Positions 1 to 15,827 are shown, counted from the first letter of the stretch. The stretch is 64,000 nucleotides of DNA from Dryococelus australis (GCA_029891345.1 CM056993.1:108429800-108493799); one strand, 5' to 3'. Numbers and translations: made by a program. The notes: a model not told the origin generated them from the letters alone.

Positions 1-770
1 TGGCTTGCCAGGTTGAGGATCTGTATACTTATACTAATGGTTCTAAGACTGTTGATGCGACGGCTTGTGCCTATTTTGCTACTTCGCGAAAGGCAACAGG
101 AGTATTCAAGCTCATGCATACTGCCTCCATTTTTTATGCAAAGGCTTATGCGATTCTTCATGCAATATATTATGCTTCTGTCAGCAACTTTGGGAGATGT
201 TTTGATTTATACTGATTCACGGAGCGTTCTTCAGCCTTACAGTGTTGCCTGCACACTTCTGTCTATGATGATATTGTTCTGCAGATCAAACATGCCCTGC
301 GCGTTGCCTCCCTATAGGGGATGCATGTTTTTCTGTCATGGCTTCCTATTCATCTTGGTATTAGCAGCAATGAAACGGTCGATTCTATTACCAAACTGGC
401 TTGTCACTCACCTCTTCCTCTGAAGAAATGTCATACAGAGGCGCTCCTGGGCCTTGTGCACCACTCTGTGAGAAAACTGTGGGAGCAGCAGTGGCCATGT
501 GGCTAAAGGTGATAGCCCTTATGGATGTATCCAAAAGTACCTTCAATAGGTTTCTTGGTTCTGAACTCATCGCATTAGTCGCAGATTCTTTACTACACTA
601 CAGGTTGCGACTGAATCATTGGAACTTCAAGGTGCATTTACACCTCATCTCTCTTTGTGAAGACACCCGCAGTGACTGTGGAGCAAATGTTGAAGATATT
701 AATCATATTCTGTTTCAGTGCCTCCTCATGAAGGGCAGAGGCAATTGTCTTGCTTTTATGTAGCAATGTG
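1..770 (+). pseudogene. Non-LTR retrotransposon ORF2 remnant: RNase H and C-terminal zinc knuckle
   Basis: This is the decayed 3' end of a LINE-type retrotransposon pol gene, spread over three frames. Near base 25 there is a YTNGSK segment that matches the first RNase H motif (usually YTDGSK), with the catalytic Asp read as Asn. Near 208 the segment IYTDSRSVLQ matches the later TDSxxVL motif, and near 340 the residues LSWLPIHLGISSNETVDS match the final RNase H helix and acidic motif. From about 650 a Cys/His cluster (CEDTRSDCG, then HILFQC) resembles the C-terminal knuckle of I-, LOA- or Jockey-type elements. Changes of frame between these blocks show it is non-functional. The 5' part lies outside the window. 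The clade is inferred only from having RNase H. Confidence 0.72.
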
Positions 771-2690
771 GCTTTTTTAGTCCTTATCACCTCTCTACTC
801 TCCTTTGTACATCTGTCATGGAGATCTACGAGATTGTCTATGGATTTCTTCATGGGAACAAAAGATGCATCTATAGTCCATTCTCCATTGGAAGCAACTT
901 TCACGGAGCCCTTCTATATATCTACTTGCATGCCTGTTTCGTATCCCTCTGCAAAATGTAAACAAACATTGCCATGTGACTGCCATGAAGCATATGTCAA
1001 AATCAATGTTTATATTCCATTGTGTGTGTACATATGCTCGTATACTTTCTCTACACCTAAAAATTAACATTGAAATGTGACTTATACTTGTATACCTGCC
1101 AAAAGTGTTGTTTACTGTTTACAGCTTTTCAAATAATTCTGTCATATTCCAAAAACAGTTCCGTATGAACTTTCAGTTTTGGCTTCTAACGTAATTTAGG
1201 TCAGCTTTATGACATTTTAAAAATGCCTGAATTGAAGACAATTCTTACGATTATTATACATTAACATATTTGTTTTCCACCTCGTAGTTTAGTACATGTA
1301 ATGCAGGTTTTTATTTTGCCGCGACTGTTTGTAACACTGTTACAACTGCGAGGTAAAGAGCTGAACTAATTGTAATTATCATTTTGTTATTGATATGTGT
1401 TGGGCCATTTCTCTATAAGGACGGCTCTGTTGGAATAAATATTAAAACGAAGGAACGACTAATGAAAAAGTCACATTAAATTCAAGCATGCAACTTGGGT
1501 TGCACATTCTGTCATACATACTTTAAAAGATAGCGGTGAACATGCACACAAATAAGCCTACGATAACTTTTATTCCACTCATATTTCTATGTATTGGTAC
1601 TTACTGTTTGCTAGGTTTATTGAAATTTATCGGGCTGGGGTTAGTTGTTTTTCTTCTGGGATTGTGGCAAATTACGACACACGACTGTGTTTCAAACCCC
1701 TTAGGGCAGACACAACATTGTGATAAATAAACAGACGTGGATGTAAATAAATATCTTCGTCTTAAAAACAATTCACATTTAAAACATATAATTATTGCAA
1801 ATCAAACATTTGGAATCACACATGCACAAGGGTACGCTGTTTCACAGACGCAATGATTAACGAAACACACGTCATAGTATGTTTATTACTGCCTTTGAAA
1901 CACAGATTTATCACAACATCGTAATTTGTCGAGGTAGGTTTAAAAAACACAATACGTCTACAAATGAGAAGTATTAATTTGAAGCATTTTTTGGAGTAAG
2001 AATAATTTACGTTTCGTTTGACAAAAAGCAACACGCTATGTCATGGCTCGCTATGTCTGCCAACATCACTAGGTAACTACCCGCCATCACATGAAATATA
2101 TTAAATTCGTATTCAAACATTAAAATAACTTTTCAGCAGTAAATTACAAATTCAAAAAGCTTTATTTTGCTCTAATAAGTATGAAATATGCTAAAATTGA
2201 GATCATATATAATTTCATCGCTTTCTAGCGAAGTGAAATTTCTCGAGTGAGAAAGAGACAAGGGTTGAGAAAGAAAGCGACAAGCCTCGCCAGCAGACAG
2301 TTTATCAGTTGCTTTCTCGTTCGATAAAACAGTACCGTGCTATTATGGCCTACTCACGATATTTCTCGCTGTTTGAGATGTTGCCATCGGGGCTACTTAA
2401 TTATTTCGATAGGCACCGTTTAATTTACAAATAATTTACTAAAAAACGAGGTTAAAATAATATTTTAACCTTGAACTAATTTTCACATTTCGTTGCCAAC
2501 TTGTCGTTGCACTAGCTGATGTTAATTCATGTTTTAAAAGAAACACTTTAATACAAGTTATAGAAGATATTAAGATAAAGGTTCATTTATTGAATTTACA
2601 GTACTTTAAAGTTATTTGTAAAATACAAGTTATTAAAAAAGCAGCTGACGTATAATAACTAGATTGTTTTTTCTAAGGTTGATTATAATA
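771..2690. other. AT-rich intergenic stretch
   Basis: I see no gene here. An AATAAA-like string near 1434 could be the polyadenylation signal of the retrotransposon remnant upstream. Short open frames on both strands lack any recognisable domain. Confidence 0.5.
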
Positions 2691-2906
2691 TGTCGCTTCC
2701 AATCAGAAATTGACTATAGGATAAGGGTCAATATCGGGAGATTGGCTCTCGCGGTTGTTGATGTTGCGTGACTTTTTTTGACACTGGCTGAACGGGTTTT
2801 AATGTCAATGCCATTTGCATCTCCCGTCGGTATGATGGGAAGTGAAGTGAAATATCTTTGTAATACTTGATGTGTGATCTTTGGTTCTTCGTTCTGCTGG
2901 GTTGAA
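2691..2906 (+). promoter_or_regulatory. Putative promoter and 5' UTR of ATP synthase subunit g gene
   Basis: The 200 bases upstream of the start codon hold a CCAAT box at about 2699-2703, less AT-rich sequence than the flanks, and a pyrimidine-rich stretch (CTTTGGTTCTTCGTTCTGC) just before the ATG. The transcription start is not visible, so this is an inference from position and composition. Confidence 0.35.
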
Positions 2907-5900
2907 ATGGCTGCGATATCAAATTTAGTTTCTAAAGGGCCAGTATTAGTTAGAGGTATGTGATTCTGTCATATTTATATATTTAATTTTTTCGTTAGTA
3001 GGTAGTAGTGGTTTGTGTATATCAGTAGCACAATATCAGAATATGTGCAAATTTACATACTTACGCATGGGTGTTAATTACCAAATTAATAAAAATATCG
3101 AAATTTGTTTCTTTCTATTTTACGCCATATGCAGGAAAAAATTCTGGTAGAGAGAGCGGGAATTTGTGTATCTGTGTCACATTATGGCCGTGCTAAATAT
3201 TGTACCCTAGTAGTGGTGGCAGTGGTAGTACAATGGAGCGAAGGTTGTGTAGGGGTTAAGGGCCTGCTACAATTGCAACCCCCCCCCTTTTTTTTTCTTG
3301 GATGTAATCGGTCCTCTGAGGCTCTATCCCAATTCGCCGAGAGTACTGCCTAGCTCATTCTTGACGTGACAGCCCTCTGCTGTCCCAACTCCTTGGTGAG
3401 AGTGCGATAGGGAGAGTGAGGCCTAGTCCACAAATAACTTGTCCGCGGACGCCTAACTGCTTATGGGTGCACATGACTCTGACATCATAGCTCGCCGTTC
3501 CAAGATTCCATGTCCCAAGATCATTCGCCAACTTCAACTTTCGTCTGTAGACGGTAAAAGTAAATTGCGAGTGCGTTAGTTATTATTATTAAAACTCTAC
3601 ACTTTTCGAAGCAATAACCTTAATCTTGAAACTGCGAAAATGAAACTTTAATAAGTAAAAATTAAAAAATTCACAGACTTGAGGTAATAAAAAAATACTA
3701 ATATCCAAATGAATTGAAATTAAAGCAAAATCAAACTGTACTTATTCACATAACTGAAATTAGAAAACAAAATAAAATAAGCTTTAAAGATAAATATTAA
3801 TGAGTAGGTAATAGCATACAATTTATTTACATGCCAATTAGGGTGCACTCTAGTTTCCGTGTCTGAAAGCTTAGCTTTTGACGTCGTTATTTTAGACATG
3901 CATGTTGGGACACGCATCTGCAGACGAATTAGGTCCGCGGACCAGTAATTATGGACTACTTCTGAATTATTGTTTGTTCAGTTGGCGTGGCTCTGTGCTC
4001 TTGAGGTTCTGCTAGGAGCATGAAAGGAGCATAAAGGGCAGTTGCTCTCAACGACAACCACCTGAACAACAAAGAGCAAAAATAGTGAGTTGTTTTGAAT
4101 ATAGCACGAAGAACAGAGCTTGGGAATGTACGCAGTTATCACTCAAAATTTTTCGTTCTGTGAAGATGATGTAGATGTTCGACATGCCTGCTTAGACTAA
4201 TCACTTTTTTCGGAAGCAACTGGGCAATTCAGAAGACTTAAATTTCCAAGATAAATGTGATTTCTCTTTTTGCATTAGTAATAATAATGTATCCTTCAGC
4301 ACTCCTTCACGCATTTGGTAGAAAATCTAAATTGTTCTGTTCTGAGAAAGTTTTTCTGTAATTATACAAATACCATTAATTTTTAAATGTAATTCGCGTA
4401 GAATCTGTTCCACTAACTACCAACTACAAAATAGATAGTGCTTTGGTAATAAAACTTGTTTACGAAAAAATGTAATAGTAATTTTCAATAAATATACACA
4501 AATGTAGCAAAGAACAAAATATAATTAATTAAGCTGGTTGCTAACTTAAATAAAATAATTTTGTAAAAATAAATAATTATACACAGAATATTTTTATTAA
4601 ACACTTTATATAAAATGTTTTAGCACTATATTTGAATTTGATCATATCAGTTATCACGTTTGAGTGCTGTTTGTCTGCTCATGTAAACAAATCACATTAC
4701 GATTTTCTTTATAATTTAATTTTACACTCGTCCATAACATTTCCTAAACAAGAAAAACAATTAAGTTATTTTTCACCGCTTTAACTTCACTGTTTGTTTT
4801 TACCATGCTTTTATGTATTTGCAATACGTACCATGTATAATTTGGAATACTTTATTTTTCAATTTGTATATAATGTCACGCATAAATTACGTCATGGTGA
4901 CAAAATGTGTTTTTATTTCTATTTTGGGTCTAACCGCCATGTTTTGCACGCCTTAAGTTCGTTCTTGACCAAGCTGGTAGTGGTAGTAATTAAGCTATTA
5001 TAATATTATTTGCGACTTGGTGGGATTTTTATTTGTTTAGTGTGGTAAAAGAAAATTTAAATTTGTACCCAACTTCAATATAATGATTACACAAGAAAAT
5101 ATGTTTCCTGATAATGAGCAAATTTATACTCTGGATTAAGTATAAAATCATAGCTCACTGCAATATAAGACAAAACAGTGTTCATAAACTTGTTTCACTT
5201 ACTGTATCTGTAAGTATGAAATTATTTTAAAATTACTTCCAGTATTAAGTATAATGAAACATCAACTCTACAAGCGGAAGACAGCCAGTTTAAATAGCTG
5301 AAGAAAATATTTAATTAATAGTTATTTACCATAAGAAAGAATTTCTATCACACACAAAAGACCAATATCTACACATAATATTGAAATCAATTTTAAATGT
5401 CCCTTGATTGTCAGTATTTACAAAGCACAGTTACAAGATGGAATACTAGCAGATTCTTTAGTAGTGACATTTAAAAATTCTTCTGTTCTTTAATGATATA
5501 ACTAGCTCTAGATGCAAAGAGAGTTTTGTGAATTATTCCCGTTCTTCTGTGAATTCAAAAGAAAAGTCTGCATAATTTAAGGCATATATCCATTTCTTGT
5601 ATAATTACTGATATCAAACGCTAGCCAAAAGATGCTAATTTAGTTTCTGTACCAAATTTGAAATATGTACTAAATTTGATCAAATATTAATCACAAGTCT
5701 GTACTGTTATTTAAACATTTTACACAACAGTCTGAAGCTCGATGTCTGCTAACAACTGATAAATGTCTTGAGACCTTGCTTTGTCGTTTGGGATGAAGAT
5801 ACGGCAGCATACCGGATAAGGTGTAGAATGAATGCAATTTTCTCCAACTGCATTATCTAAGATTCTGGTTGAACCTGACAGAATCTGCACCTGTAGACTC

Positions 5901-8900
5901 TCTGCGCACCTCTACATTACACAGGCATTGCCTCAGATAGTCACTCTATTTTCATATAATTTAAAATTACTCTTCTCGGGGTGCAACACGAAAATGAAAT
6001 TGCCACTGGGAATGTTGACCAAGGAAAGTCCATTTAAACATATATCCCAAAAGCGATTTTCATACTGCAGCAACAAACTAAACTTGACTTTCTCATTAAA
6101 ACAGTTCCTCGGACAAATCCGACAGTTAAGCAATATTATCAAAAGACTTCATTAAGATTGCTAAGTTGCGACTATACTTTTGACTCGTGCTATGGATGGG
6201 CTTACTTGGCAGCTTGGTGAAGTGATGGTGTTGGCATTTTCAAAGTGGAATACGACAGGCATCACTGAAGATTCCATTCGAACGGAACATTTCCGTCCTT
6301 CCTCTGCCTGGTTACGCGACGCTGGCCATCCTCAATCCTCTGGAGTTGTCACGTACGCTGTCAAGGCGCCGATGGGCGGGGCACTTAACTGAAACGTCAG
6401 GCCATGTTAGATGTCTAGCCCTAGAAGGACTCCTCCTCATTTTTACTGTAACAATCGCCTTAGCACATTCTTCCTTGGTTACTTAAGTTCGTATATTTTA
6501 TTCCAGCTAAGAGTAATAAACGAAAAAAAAAAAAATTTTTTTAGATGCATTCCAGAAATTGTTAAAGGAAATTTTAAAAATCAGTCTAGTGGTCATTTTA
6601 CGTCTGATTAATTAGGAAATTTTAAAACAGATTTTATATAAAAAGAAATGTGAACACTGTATTTACTCAATCTGGGGAAGAAGTCGTATTTACTATGGTA
6701 AATATAAATTATAAATATTATATTAATCATTTTGTAAACACAATATCAATTATAACTTTATACTACAACATAACTATTATGTTTTTGATCATGCAAAGAT
6801 GTAACAAATTAAAATAAGTTACTATTTCATAAAACACTGTACATTTATTTGAGGAAAGTGAAAAAACCAGCAATATTTAATTTTTCACTAGTTATTATTT
6901 TTTCTGTCAGAGAAATAATGCAGAAGGCTTACAGAGGGCACAAGTCTTAATTTGCTAGAGTGAGCCAGAGTGAGAGTGAGCACACTTTCGAGTTGAGACA
7001 CGGCATCTGTTCTCACTGACGTCACGACACTGGCGCAGAATTTGCTGCTACAACAGATCTCCAAAGCTGTCCGAACAAGTAGGTTTCTAAAACTGCTACC
7101 AGGTAGCAGTAAATACTTCGCACCATTTTGTTTTATATTTGTTTGTTTAGAATAGAGGGATTTGGCTGGTTTGATAAATTTGAGGTGTTGATGTAAAGAC
7201 GATTTTTATTATTATACTAGATGTATTTAGGTTATTGGTTATTAGAACATATTTTGTATTTTTATCCAAAATTAAATTCCTTCACTGGAGTAAATTTCCC
7301 CTCAATTTTGCATTTATGAATTTTTTGTTTTTATTGAATAATTCAGGCCCGTAACTGCAAGGTGTATATTTATTATTTACAATTAGTCCCGCTCTGCACT
7401 ATCACACTCCACATTCACTTTGTCCATGTTTACAACTGTTTTTGTTTACTATTGGAAATTTTGTGTGGATTTCGCTGGTAAATTCTTCTTCTATGAAAGA
7501 TGCTCGGACAGGGGATAGCAGAGGACAACTGAGGACAAAAAATTGAAATTTCACTATTTTGCTGTGGACCGGGGACAGAGGACATGGCTCATGTCGTCAC
7601 ATGATCACGTGGGCCAATCAGTGCTCGCGACATCAGAGAGAACCGGAGACGGGACATGGCAATTGTAGCAGAGCCCTTCAGACTACTCGCTTGCCACCTA
7701 GGCGTAATGGGTTAGATATCCGGCGGGGTAGTGCCAGATTTCCACGTATGGGAATTGTGCCAGATGATGCCGCTGGTCGGTGGGTTTTCTGCTTCATACC
7801 TCATCGGTTCTTAAGATTGCAATGTTAAGACCTGCCAAAATCTCTTCACCCATTCATTTACATTCATAGTAAGAAATAGAGTTCAGAATACACTTGCTTA
7901 TGGGGTCTGCTACAACACACGTAATGCCACGTTCGTGTGAAAGAAATTAGTTTGAAAGTTAATTTAGGTAATATTTTGAACTTTTACATTTACTTCGTTG
8001 TTTCGCCTCACTTAAAGTTTGTTGGTGATGGGCAAAAGTAAATTGTAGACAGACAACATAGCCATGCTGAGCTTATCAGCCGTATCATTTACGCCCATGT
8101 GAAGGGAATCAAGAGTGATTTCTGCAGGCGCTGTGGGCAGAGGCGATGGAGGGAACTTTGAGCGGAATGTGGGAGGAATCATCGTAATTCTTAAGAATAG
8201 GGGATTTTCCGAAAATAGTGAAAATAATGTCTGGATATGTTAGATATGATTATAAGTAATCTTAATTACTAGGAATTTTGGAGGGACTTAAAGTAGTTTT
8301 CTGTAAAAAAAAATAAAATGTGATAGGGAGGAGGGTTATCATGATTGCTGTGTTTACGCCATAAAACATGTATAATTTATGTAGAATATATTTATATCGT
8401 GTAGAATAATTGTATTAAATGTGAGATTACCATTTGAAATGAATTGTTAATGTTCTAAATGTAATTTACAGGGTAAATTGATGCTGCGGAAATAGGGTTA
8501 TTCAGGTATAAACAACATAGGTGTAAAACAATGTCGGAAGAACATGTAATTACGGTAAAGTGAGCACTTTTTGAAGTTGTTTCATCAGACAAAATAACCA
8601 ATAAATACATTTCATTGTGGCCTCAGACATTTGGTTTTGGGTATGGTGAATGTATACACTGTGTTTATTACTCACATGGCAGGGTTTACATTAACAAGTG
8701 GCGGAAGGATATAAATTGGTTGAAAGAAAAAATAACTAAGGCTTCAAAAGTGCTCACTTTTCCGTGAACGGCCTATACCTGCTGATTGATATCTACGGGG
8801 GCTCGGTAATATATTAAGTAAACTTGGTATGTTTGTGTGTGGCTGGCGACACGTTTGACATACCATTTATGGTACATGTATTATATGGATTTATGTACGA

Positions 8901-11900
8901 TGATTAAGTAGTATTGGTACAAAATGTACTAATATTGTGTGTCAGTGTACCATAATCTTGTATACCCCCACCATGATAAAGCATTGCTGGTTGATAAGCC
9001 TGCGCTGAGTGTATCGTTATTTGCTGGTTAAATGCCAGATAGTGCGGATCGCGGTGCATGTGACAGTGATGTCCAAAGGTGGATGTGGCAGTGATGGTCG
9101 GAGTGTTGCCAAAGAGTGCTTTAAAGCATGATTTATTGCAATTATTTCAGTTAGATGTGTTAAATCAAATAATTGTTCCATAGTACTAGTGAAATTATAA
9201 TATTTGTTCTGTAATTTGAGTGTGTATGGAGTATCATCAAATAGAATTTACGGTGTGTTGTGGTTAGTAATGGACAGTGTATGAGGGGCGATTGATTGGG
9301 TAAAATAATTAATTTTGCTGTATTGCACTTTATTAAATTCCAGTGACTATCTGTGTTAAATATGGACGACCTAACCGTATGAAAGTTAACTTTGTGATAG
9401 TGTGTATATATAAATGATGATGAAGCCGTAAGTAATGTGAAATGTGGAAGAACTAACCAAATTAAAGTTATCATGATAGTTGTTAATGTAGGAATAATTT
9501 TTAAGTGTAGTCTCTTTGCACTGAAAAATGCTTTACAAGCATACCCAAAAATTATGAGGCTCAGCGCCAGCATGGGAGTAAATCTCCAAAACTGATTCAA
9601 CCTCGCCTGTAATTTTTTTTAGTGGTGACTCGAAACGTCACGCATCAGCGAAGCTTGGAGTTTCCCCACAAATGATTTTCATGCGTGGCGTATTTGCACT
9701 GAAAAATATGAGTGTTTTTTGGAATTTAACGTATTTTCATTCTATAATCATAATATTGTATCACGAAAATGTGTTTTAGTTGCAAAACGATGTAAGTGAA
9801 CAATTTCTAAATTGACAATATCACCTTTATCTAAAAGGAATACTGCTTTTGCTACAGTAGTTTCTGGACCTTTCATGTCGTTTTTCTCGTAAATGGTCTT
9901 ACATATTTTTACCAAAGAGTATTTTGCTATTTAGTTTTGATTACAGATTTGTGTGGTGCAGTCTGTGACTTACCTGACATCCTATATTACAGCATGTGGT
10001 TTTCTAACTGCGCTGAAAAAGTTCAATTTTAATTTTCTGTTACATGTTTTTTCTGATTTATTTCCCATTATGGATTCATGGTATTAGGTAATCCTAGCTG
10101 TCCTGCAGGACAAATAAGCAGGAATGCTTCAAGGGTACAAAACAATATTTATTACACTCCTCAAAGTACAATCCTTTACTTTGTGCAAACATCTGCACTC
10201 AACTATACAAGAGGAACTCTTCATAAACAATATAGATACAGAATGATAATGAGAACTGATGTAAATAGAGCTCATAACAGTAATTAAAGCACAGGTAACG
10301 TACTACCAAGAGCTCAGGTGAACATTTGTATCTCCATAGAAAACACACTAAGATAATCCCCAATCTATTAAAAACAATATACCCTTCAACATTAGGCATT
10401 AACATTGCTGCAAAGTAATTACTTCCAAGAGAGCAGCTAGTTTCTCAAATAATTGTCACAATTGGTTCCACACTGGGTACCCAAGATGTGAAATGTTCAT
10501 TCTTATAATTTTACAATATTCGTACAATATAATCTAGTTTCCTACACAAAATATGTTACATTTTATAATTAATGCTCAAGGAGAAGCCAACCTATCAACT
10601 ACAATCATATTCAAAACAATTATCAAAAGGCTCAGGTACAATTAATCACTTGACCAGGACCAACCCAATCTTACTACTCGTCCAAGATGCGCTCTGCATT
10701 CAAACGAGGGCAAATTAAAATATTTATGTTGGCGTCAACCTCATTAAAAATTATATGACTAGTTCTCATATAGCACCAATACATTGTTAATATACATTAT
10801 GTTAACCAATAAGGGCTTCAGGGCCTCAAACAAACAATAATTTCATTAGAAAGGGGCCAACGGGCGACCAATAGGCCAGAACAAAGCCGCGGCTCCATAT
10901 AAAAGACATGTTAAGACAATTAGATGAAACCTTAATTAAAAGAAACAGGCGAAGGCGCAAATGCCTTTCAAAGCTTCACCCGATAAAAATACACAAAGAC
11001 TGTTAAAAGATTACTCCTAACTGTACCTCGCCCGGCTAGCCAATACAGTCGTAGCAAATACCAATCAAAATGAATACAAACTATTCTCAGCAATTCAACC
11101 AGTAAGGTAAAACTAATCCCTAACCTTTCTCACACAAATTACAAATAACCAAGCACTAATCCTGAACACATTTTAAGATCGGGCTACCAAAAAGGAATTT
11201 AAAAAATGTAGAAATCTTGAAGTGCTAACTGAGCTCTTACATTTAATCAATATCCGGCCATGAACTAAAATTAATGTATTATCAAAACGTTGATAGCCCT
11301 TATCACTAGCTGCGGCGGTAATTTCAGAGGAAGCCCAATGTGTCGTTAACTAGTCATGCTATCAGCGATGGTGATTGGGCCGGCGCGGTGCAGGCGCTGT
11401 GAACAAGACGCCATAGCAGGAACGTCGGCTAGCGGTTGGGGACAGGTGCAAGTCAGGCTGGAGAAAGACAAGGCCTGCACACCAGCCTGACCTAGCTCAG
11501 GAGAGAGGAATAGAGGGAAAGGAAGGAGAGGAGGAGAAGAGGGGAAACCGAGGAGGAGCGGCGAGTGATGACGTAAGCCTGGACATGGCCGGCAAAACGA
11601 TTGTCAATCACAAAATATATAGTCACAAAGCTAAGATTTTCTCCATCAGCTATTGCCTCCAAAAACTGAAAGAAACTGGGAACTATTTATTGCAAATGAG
11701 AGAGATTGATTTAATGTAATTTGGTATGCATTTAAGGACGATCCTCTCTGTAAAAGACAATGGAAATGAGAAGAAACTAATCACAAAGGTAGGGACAGAA
11801 ATTTGTATTTTAAAAAACAAATTTCATTTTGTTGCAATTTGGTACCGGGTTTAGTATATTCGGAAACTTGAAGTTTCTGGCTCTAATGGACGCAAATAAA

Positions 11901-14900
11901 ACTGAGAAAATGCTAAAATGTTTCCAGAGATAGTTTTGCCTGTTTAAAATCATGGTAATGACTTTGCTCTAAGAGTGAGCTAGTGCAAAATTCAATTTGT
12001 CAGAGTTAAGGTGAAAACTGGTTTTTGAGATAGTAGAATAAGTACAAATAATAGCTACAATTCAGCAACAACTTCATCTGTTGAACACCCTTTTTTCTCA
12101 CAGAAAAGAATCAGGGCATACATAAGCTACTCCCAGAAACAAAATAGACTATCAAAATCTTGAACTGCTCTCAATTCAACAAAAATTGCTGCTTGCTTTG
12201 AAATAAAATTCTTTCTACAATGATCTATTTGACAGTTTTGTTCGTAAGTCAAGAAGACACCATTTGATTTAAAAGTGTATGTGCGTGTGTACGCATGTGT
12301 GCATGAGCATGGAATGTGAGGGACCTCTGAACTACTCCCTCTCCCCCTCTCCCCCCTTCCTTACTATCTCTCCCTCCCTCTCCCTCTCTCATCCCCTCCC
12401 TCACCCCTTCTCACCCCCTCCCTCTTCCCCTCTCATCCCCTCCCCCTCTCATCCCCTCCCCCTCTCATCCCCTCCCCCCTCTCTCTCTGGGTATGTCAAA
12501 TCTAGTTGGCCTACTTGGTAAGAACATCTGACTTTTATAATTTTCATAAATACCAATATGTTTATTTTCAAAATGGCAGCATTATTAATATTTATAATGC
12601 TATTTCATATACAGGATGTTCCGCGATTCGACCTTTATTGCGTTGGATTACAAGAATGTGGAGTGGCTCACACCAGCTGCTCAAAATACGTACTGTCAAC
12701 CTGTACGCAGGTTGCGACGTGTTTCATCATGGAGCATTGCCACTGCAGGCGAGGTAGATCTGTGTGTAACTGATGGGTGCATCTGTAATCGCGCTAACCG
12801 GACACGTGTGTCTGGCCGTGGTTGGTCGTACACTTGACTCTTCAGGCAGCCCCACACAAAGTCCAGGGGGAGGTTCGGAGAACGCGCCGGCTGCGGGAAC
12901 GGCCCACCCCGTCCAATCCAGCAGCATTCAGGTACAATGTCACAGTCCTTCCGAAGTGTGGAGGAGCCCCTTCCTGATGTAGCCACTTCCGCCAGTGAAC
13001 CTCTAATGGCACATCGTCCAATAAAACAGGGATGGTGTTGACCAGAAACTTCCTGTAGACGTGAGCAGTAACACTGCAAGCAAAGTAATGTGGTCCGATG
13101 AGCAGTGAGCCAAGCATACCGCACCACACGATGACTGAAAACCTTACCTGAAAATTGGTTTCAGTGATATTGTGCGGATTGGCGTGTGTCCACGTGTGCT
13201 CATTGTGGCTGTTGGTTATGCCCTGATGCGTGAACGTTGCAAAACTGCAGACCGGGGCGTGATCCTCGGGCTGCAGGTATTGCACTGTTAGCAGGTGGTA
13301 GGGATGCAGGCTGTTGGCATGCAATATCTGCCACACCTGCGTTGGCGACATCCCTGTGATCCGTGCAATCTTACGTACGCTGGTGTGGTGCGTCTGCGAA
13401 CTCGTCCAGTACATTGTTATGCCAGTAATACTCGTGCTCCTGTGTTTGTTGCTGGCAGGTTCCTGTCTCTCGCCTCATAACACCAACACTGACAGGCCAT
13501 GCTGGCCTCCCGACACCTAGGCCTGCTTGTGATTTAATGGGACACTTTGTCAACTGCATGTGTGTGTCTCACTTGTCCTGTCGGCACAGTAATGGTCGGG
13601 TTTCTCCACTGCATTTGCCTGTGTTTCTTGCACGTCTGTTCCTGTAACTCAGTACTGGAGCTGCATAGCCCATTTATGTATGTGACGTTTTTGTTGGCAA
13701 TGAGCTGTAGAATACACTGCCAACATATGTCGGTCTAATGCGGAACATTCTGCATAAGGAACCATTAAACAAATTTAAGCCAAATTTTTATTTTCACAGT
13801 TTATGTAAATATTCAATTTGTGTGTGTGTTCTTTTATTGTTCAGCCATTCCAGATGATAGCACTTTTCCGTCATATCTCAGAAACTACTTGACACATTTC
13901 CGCCAGATTTTGCAGGTAACCAAATACTATGGTAGGCCATGTTAATGTGTGTGATTTAAATTGATAATATGTTGACTTCCAAAATTGTGGCCATATAAAT
14001 ATTTTAGGTTTATTTGGGGTATGCACTATATTATTTTACCATACTGAACATACATGAACCATATTGAACATTTGATATAAATGGTAAGAGACTTATTTTC
14101 GACATAGTGGCTGTATAAATAGTTTGGTTTAAGGGTGTTTACATGTTCAAAAAAATTGCTATGTCAGGAAGCGTGTTTTAAATATTAAAATTGTTGTGTA
14201 CATACATCCCACGAACACGCCTAACACTGATGAAAATATTGAAAGATTGCTTAAGATTAATGGGAAGATATTCATTATATTGATTTAAAGAATGATGGCA
14301 ATATTGTGAAATATTGATAGAAAGTTTTAAAGATTGATGAAAAGATTGGAAGATTAATGGATAGATTATAATATCGATAGGAATGGGTGATTGACGTATT
14401 GAGAGTACAAGCACAAGTACAGCACAAGTAAAGACTGTAAAGCCAATTAAAACTTTAAAATTGTTAGAGGGTCTGATAAATACCATGATTATAACATACT
14501 TGTACATGTGGTCACTATTAGTATGATGGGCTTTCGTAACTCATATACACATTACAAAAAATCTCAGTAGCATACTTTTACCTACAAAACAGTTGAGGTA
14601 GTTTATAATTTACAGATTCTGATATTGTGTATTAATCAGTCTTCAAGAAAGGGTGTCGTGGTATATGGTCTCCCTCCAGGCACTCCCTACACAAGTCACC
14701 AGGCCTCATAATTTGTTTGTCGACTACGGGCGCTCTGAGTGAGGTTATGTCGCTCTCCACTCCAGATGATACCACCAGCACTAAGACAGCTGTAAACTAT
14801 TATCATTCTTGGTGCTATAGTTAGTTTATTCGTGGTTTGTTTACACTTTCTGACCCAAACTTTATAAAAATCATGCTACGTATGACGTGTTTGGTTATTT

Positions 14901-15734
14901 TGTAAATCTCGCATATTTCAAGCGTTTTACAAGCGTATTAACATTAAAGTAAGTCATTGCAGTTAAATTGCACCTTTAATTTATTCTGCCTCCAATTTAC
15001 TGGATATTTCATTTATAATTAATATGAACAAAAACAGGGAGAAATTAGTTTTTGTAATGCCTAGTAAGAATTATTTAGTACACAAAATTGTATAACCTTG
15101 AATGTGCACGAATCTGGTGAGTTTTCCTTTTGGTGTAATTTTTTTATGCTTGGTTAAGCTTCACTTGCATGACGCGGAAGAATATTGTGAAAGTAGAACT
15201 TTAGCAGGGCTTCAGAAAAGTTTGGAGTAACCGTGAACAGTCTGTAACAGCCCAGCCGGCTATGTCTACCTGTTCTGTCCAGTTGCCGGGAACATTTGAT
15301 GTGCATTTGCTAGAACGACAATGCTGAAATAACCGGTCGTTGAAAATCCTTCAAAATTTTATATTACACAGTTTATAGAAGAGCACGACAATGCAAAATA
15401 TCTACTTATATTTTTTGTTAAAAATTGGCGTTCAAGTTGTAAATTAATTTTGTAGCTTGTTTACACAATTTTACCGCAAAGTAATTTACGATCCTGAACT
15501 GTATTTACAAAATATGCTATGAGCTTTGACGTTTGCACTGAACATGAAATATTCTTTTGCAAGAAACAGCAATTCGCCACGTCAAATACTTTCCGACAAA
15601 TGGTGTGCTACATTTTATGGAATTTTAATAATGCAAGTGTGCCTGTTCATTCGTTAACAGCCATTTGTGCAAAATTTTTACAAAGTTAGTGCTGCAGTAT
15701 TTCTTAATGATTTTAAATATTTCCTTAATTTAAG

Positions 15735-15827
<93 letters not shown>

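Noticed and set aside
2728..2922. Minus-strand ORF over the 5' end of the subunit g gene
   Set aside because: It is antisense to the promoter and exon 1 and has no family resemblance.
9160..9600. Minus-strand ORF of 146 codons
   Set aside because: No domain, no conserved motif, and AT-rich sequence where such frames arise by chance.
12279..12521. Plus-strand ORF rich in Ser and Pro
   Set aside because: It is the translation of a pyrimidine-rich simple repeat.
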